The translations under genes were made by a program, and so were the position numbers. A DNA stretch of 24,207 nt from IMG/VR virus record IMGVR_UViG_3300009596_000004, positions 1 through 24,207 of that record, one strand, 5' to 3'. Position 1 is the first letter of the stretch. Every line of letters begins with the position of its first letter. Shown here one piece after another: positions 22,492-24,207 of the stretch. The notes below the pieces were generated by a model, which worked only from the letters and a program-made list of their open reading frames with translations, did no database searches and had not been told where the DNA came from. The stretch is from a virus.

Positions 22492-22776
22492 TCAGACATG
22501 GCTCTTCTTGTTTATTAAATCAATCAAAAAATCAAACTTTTTGTCTATTCTGTTGCTCAAAGCTTCTATTTTATTTTCCAGCCTTTCATAAATATTTTCT
22601 ATCTTGTCATAAAGAGCCTGGATTTCACGCCAATGTAGTTCAAATCTTTCTTTGCAATCTTCATACATTTTAAAATGATGGTTATTTTTCCGGTTTCGTA
22701 AATAATCATAGATTATCTTATACATCAAACCTATAGCCCCACCTACTAATATGTAAGTTACCCAGAAGTCGGTCAT
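22492..22776 (-). CDS. Membrane-anchored coiled-coil protein of the lysis group (94 aa)
   Basis: An N-terminal transmembrane segment (about residues 4-24, WVTYILVGGAIGLMYKIIY), a short basic stretch (RNRKNNHH), then a long coiled coil (38-88, including ALYDKIENIYERLENKIEAL). The topology resembles an inner-membrane spanin or a holin regulator and the gene precedes the holin and lysozyme genes. No outer-membrane partner with a lipobox is seen. AAAGGAGG SD overlaps the end of the 55-aa gene upstream. Function inferred from topology and neighbours. Confidence 0.6.
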   Translation of the reverse strand: MTDFWVTYILVGGAIGLMYKIIYDYLRNRKNNHHFKMYEDCKERFELHWREIQALYDKIENIYERLENKIEALSNRIDKKFDFLIDLINKKSHV

Positions 22777-22779
22777 TTT

Positions 22780-22947
22780 TTATTTCCTCCTTTTCTTTTG
22801 CCGCTTCTGAGCTTGTTGCTTCCTTACTTGGGAATAAGCTATAGCTACTGCTTGACGAGGCGGATAGCCTTCATCAATGTAATGTCTAACTAAACGATTG
22901 CGGTATTGAGACCATGTTTCATCCTTCTTTTTGCGAGGCTTAGGCAT
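22780..22947 (-). CDS. Small Lys/Arg-rich phage protein (55 aa)
   Basis: A short ORF with SD AGGAGGGG before its ATG. The product begins MPKPRKKKDETWSQYRNRLV, continues with a helix and DEGYPPRQAVAIAYSQVRKQ, and ends in QKRQKKRRK. The EGYP..QAVAIAYS core resembles a motif seen in many small phage and bacterial proteins (variants of GxPxxQAxAIAY). The function of that family is unclear to me. High basic charge suggests nucleic-acid binding. It lies between the 116-aa gene and the lysis group. Confidence 0.65.
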   Translation of the reverse strand: MPKPRKKKDETWSQYRNRLVRHYIDEGYPPRQAVAIAYSQVRKQQAQKRQKKRRK

Positions 22948-22956
22948 TTACCCCTC

Positions 22957-23307
22957 CTATTTTTGTTTAAAAGTAAACTTTATTCGTATCCCAAAAATTT
23001 GGGACCCACTTTTTTTAGGTCTCCAACCTATATAAAACCTAAACCATTTACATCTAAAACTGAATAAAGGCAAAATTAAATTCCAACTTCTTTTGCTGTG
23101 ATAGGTATTCCATTCAGAAGGAAAATTCCCTGTTCCTATCCAATAATGATCAAAATTATGAAGCGGATTCCTTATAAAATACCAATAAACCCAAGCAAAC
23201 CCCCCATACTTAGTAAAACACCACTCTGGAGGAATAGGATCATCATAATTACCAAAAGGATTCCATTTTGAATTCCAAATTCTCAGTATTTTATCCTTCA
23301 AACTCAA
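22957..23307 (-). CDS. Hypothetical Trp-rich phage protein (116 aa)
   Basis: TTG start at 23307 with GAGG seven bases upstream; a stop lies four codons earlier in frame, so no longer start is possible. The product is unusually rich in Trp, Tyr and Phe: WNSKWNPFGNYDDPIPPEWC, WVYWYFIRNPLHNFDHYWIG, a HSKRSWNLILPLFSFRCKW segment and IGWRPKKSG. The RNPLHNF...YWIG core looks like a conserved phage protein of unknown function that I recall from other tailed phages (a DUF7338-like pattern). No clear membrane span or enzyme motif. Confidence 0.6.
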   Translation of the reverse strand: MSLKDKILRIWNSKWNPFGNYDDPIPPEWCFTKYGGFAWVYWYFIRNPLHNFDHYWIGTGNFPSEWNTYHSKRSWNLILPLFSFRCKWFRFYIGWRPKKSGSQIFGIRIKFTFKQK

Positions 23308-23427
23308 TTCTGACCTCGCTCAACTCTTCTAAAGTTTTAGCATTTTTATTGCTTGCTTCATTTTTTATTTCATTTTCTTATTTTATTTTTAAACCCCTAA
23401 AAACACTTTTATAAAACCATCTAATCG

Positions 23428-23634
23428 TTATTCTATTAACCTATAAAAGCCTTTCCCTTCTATGTACAAATCAGAAACCGAACCCGTATTTGTTGGTTTT
23501 AATATTACTTCATCTTTTCTAACAATTTTCCCATCAGGAGTTACTAAAACTATATCAGGAACTTTATCTAAGCTTTCTACTTCTATTACGTTTATTACTT
23601 CATTGGTTGTAGGATCAATACAAGCAACTCTCAT
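23428..23634 (-). CDS. Small protein downstream of the fibre gene (68 aa)
   Basis: Strong SD (AAGGAGGTGG) and ATG. The product MRVACIDPTTNEVINVIEVE is mostly beta-strand and is similar in outline to small proteins often found after phage tail-fibre genes (M..A.ID...NEV.N.I), which may act in tail-fibre assembly. No cysteine cluster or membrane segment. Its gene follows the glycine-rich fibre gene by 13 bases. The gap after it (23308-23427) is AT-rich and shows no convincing gene. Confidence 0.55.
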   Translation of the reverse strand: MRVACIDPTTNEVINVIEVESLDKVPDIVLVTPDGKIVRKDEVILKPTNTGSVSDLYIEGKGFYRLIE

Positions 23635-23647
23635 TTTACCACCTCCT

Positions 23648-24207
23648 TTAACTGCTTAAATACATTATCTCAACGACGCCCTGGCTCCCTGCACCTCCGT
23701 TTCCACCGGTCGACCCGTTAATTGTTCCACCGCCGCCTCCACCACCTGCACCATAGCCTTGCGCTGTCTGCCCTGGACTACCATTAGCATAACCCGCTCC
23801 ATTTCCTCCGTTGCCGCCTGCTCCCCAGGGGGATCCTGCTCCTCCACCGCCAGCAGGCTCAACTGATCCGGCGTTTCCACCATTATTGTGAGAATATAGA
23901 AACGACGCTTGCCCCGGACTGGCAGTAACACTAAGATCCGAAGCTCCTCCGTTCCCACCCCTTCCGATATATGCGATTTTTCCTGCATATAACCCACCAG
24001 CTCCTCCACTCGTTGATCCTCCTCCGCCACCACCCCCACCCGGAAGGGTTATTAAAGTCCCAGACGTTGAACCAACAACACTCGTTGTCCCTCCTGACCC
24101 ACCAGGAGCTCCATTATTTCCTCCACTTCCGCTTCCGCCTGAACCGCCTGCGCCGATAGTTATTGTTATAGTCTCATTTGGCGTTACTTTCACGATATGA
24201 TTAAGCA
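23648..24207 (-). CDS. Glycine-rich tail fibre / adhesin tip, C-terminal part (cut by window)
   Basis: The frame is open to the right edge, so a GTG at 24193 is probably internal and the N-terminal part lies outside. The visible 181-plus residues begin VKVTPNETITITIGAGG, typical of the start of glycine-rich fibre modules, and continue with runs such as GGSGGSGSGG, GGGGGGGG, GGNGGAG and GAGGGGGGG separated by Ser, Asn and Thr. The end, GSQGVVEIMYLSS, is the usual final strand of this family. Such segments fold as polyglycine-II sandwiches in phage receptor-binding tips and set host range. The call as a tail fibre or adhesin rests on composition and this pattern. Confidence 0.75.
   Translation of the reverse strand, partial: LNHIVKVTPNETITITIGAGGSGGSGSGGNNGAPGGSGGTTSVVGSTSGTLITLPGGGGGGGGSTSGGAGGLYAGKIAYIGRGGNGGASDLSVTASPGQASFLYSHNNGGNAGSVEPAGGGGAGSPWGAGGNGGNGAGYANGSPGQTAQGYGAGGGGGGGTINGSTGGNGGAGSQGVVEIMYLSS

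Noticed and set aside
23291-23377. 28-codon acidic frame between the 68-aa and 116-aa genes (ends VRIEFEG)
   Set aside because: Looks somewhat protein-like but has no ATG or GTG start with an SD; only a late TTG is available.
23665-24039. 124-aa frame overlapping the glycine-rich gene
   Set aside because: A frame shadow produced by the repetitive glycine codons; the glycine-rich reading matches a known fibre pattern.
1-24207. Diversity-generating retroelement, tRNA genes, insertion sequences, integrase
   Set aside because: No reverse transcriptase, template/variable repeat pair, cloverleaf, transposase or integrase was found.
1-24207. Window as a closed circular genome with the fibre gene running across the ends
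   Set aside because: Joining the end to the start would continue the minus-strand fibre frame into the purine-skewed region, where no glycine-rich or fibre-like sequence is present, and a portal gene is missing.

Overview
The window is a stretch of double-stranded DNA phage (or prophage-like) genome, AT-rich and tightly packed. Most genes have a strong Shine-Dalgarno (SD) sequence of the GGAGG type, and short overlaps are common, so the host is a bacterium. Protein composition is rich in Lys, Glu, Ile, Phe and Tyr, which would suit a thermophilic host, but that is weak inference and the host is not identified. The content and gene order point to a short-tailed (podovirus-like) virion.

Left module, + strand, 1-6664. 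A roughly 550-base strongly purine-skewed non-coding region with a 27-base repeat precedes a long replication protein (prim-pol domain plus DUF927-like NTPase). A consensus sigma70-type promoter then leads to a recombination-like cassette: a putative annealing-type protein, a small unknown, a protein with three ribbon-helix-helix-like units, a Cas4/RecB-like nuclease with four cysteines placed as for an Fe-S cluster, and two unknowns.

Right module, - strand, 24207 down to 6629. Read in the direction of transcription: the C-terminal part of a glycine-rich tail-fibre-like protein (cut by the window edge), small proteins, a lysis group (membrane coiled-coil protein, holin-like protein, GH24 lysozyme), a promoter with a short leader containing two tiny basic ORFs bracketed by an 18-base inverted repeat, then a proline-rich protein, very small ORFs, a scaffold-like protein, the major capsid protein, a terminator-like hairpin, adaptor and tail-hub candidates, three small unknowns, three ejection-type internal virion proteins (229, 429 and 1378 aa), a second internal promoter, and an acidic protein, a small membrane protein, a 90-aa protein and the large terminase.

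From scaffold to terminase the order parallels T7 genes 9-10-11-12-(13)-14-15-16-(17.5)-(18)-19, although sequence similarity to T7 itself is not evident. The two modules converge and overlap by 36 bases at 6629-6664. No portal, DNA polymerase, RNA polymerase or integrase gene is seen, so the window is probably only part of the genome. The most unusual elements are the leader at 21347-21552, the triple ribbon-helix-helix protein and the purine-skewed region at 1-553.
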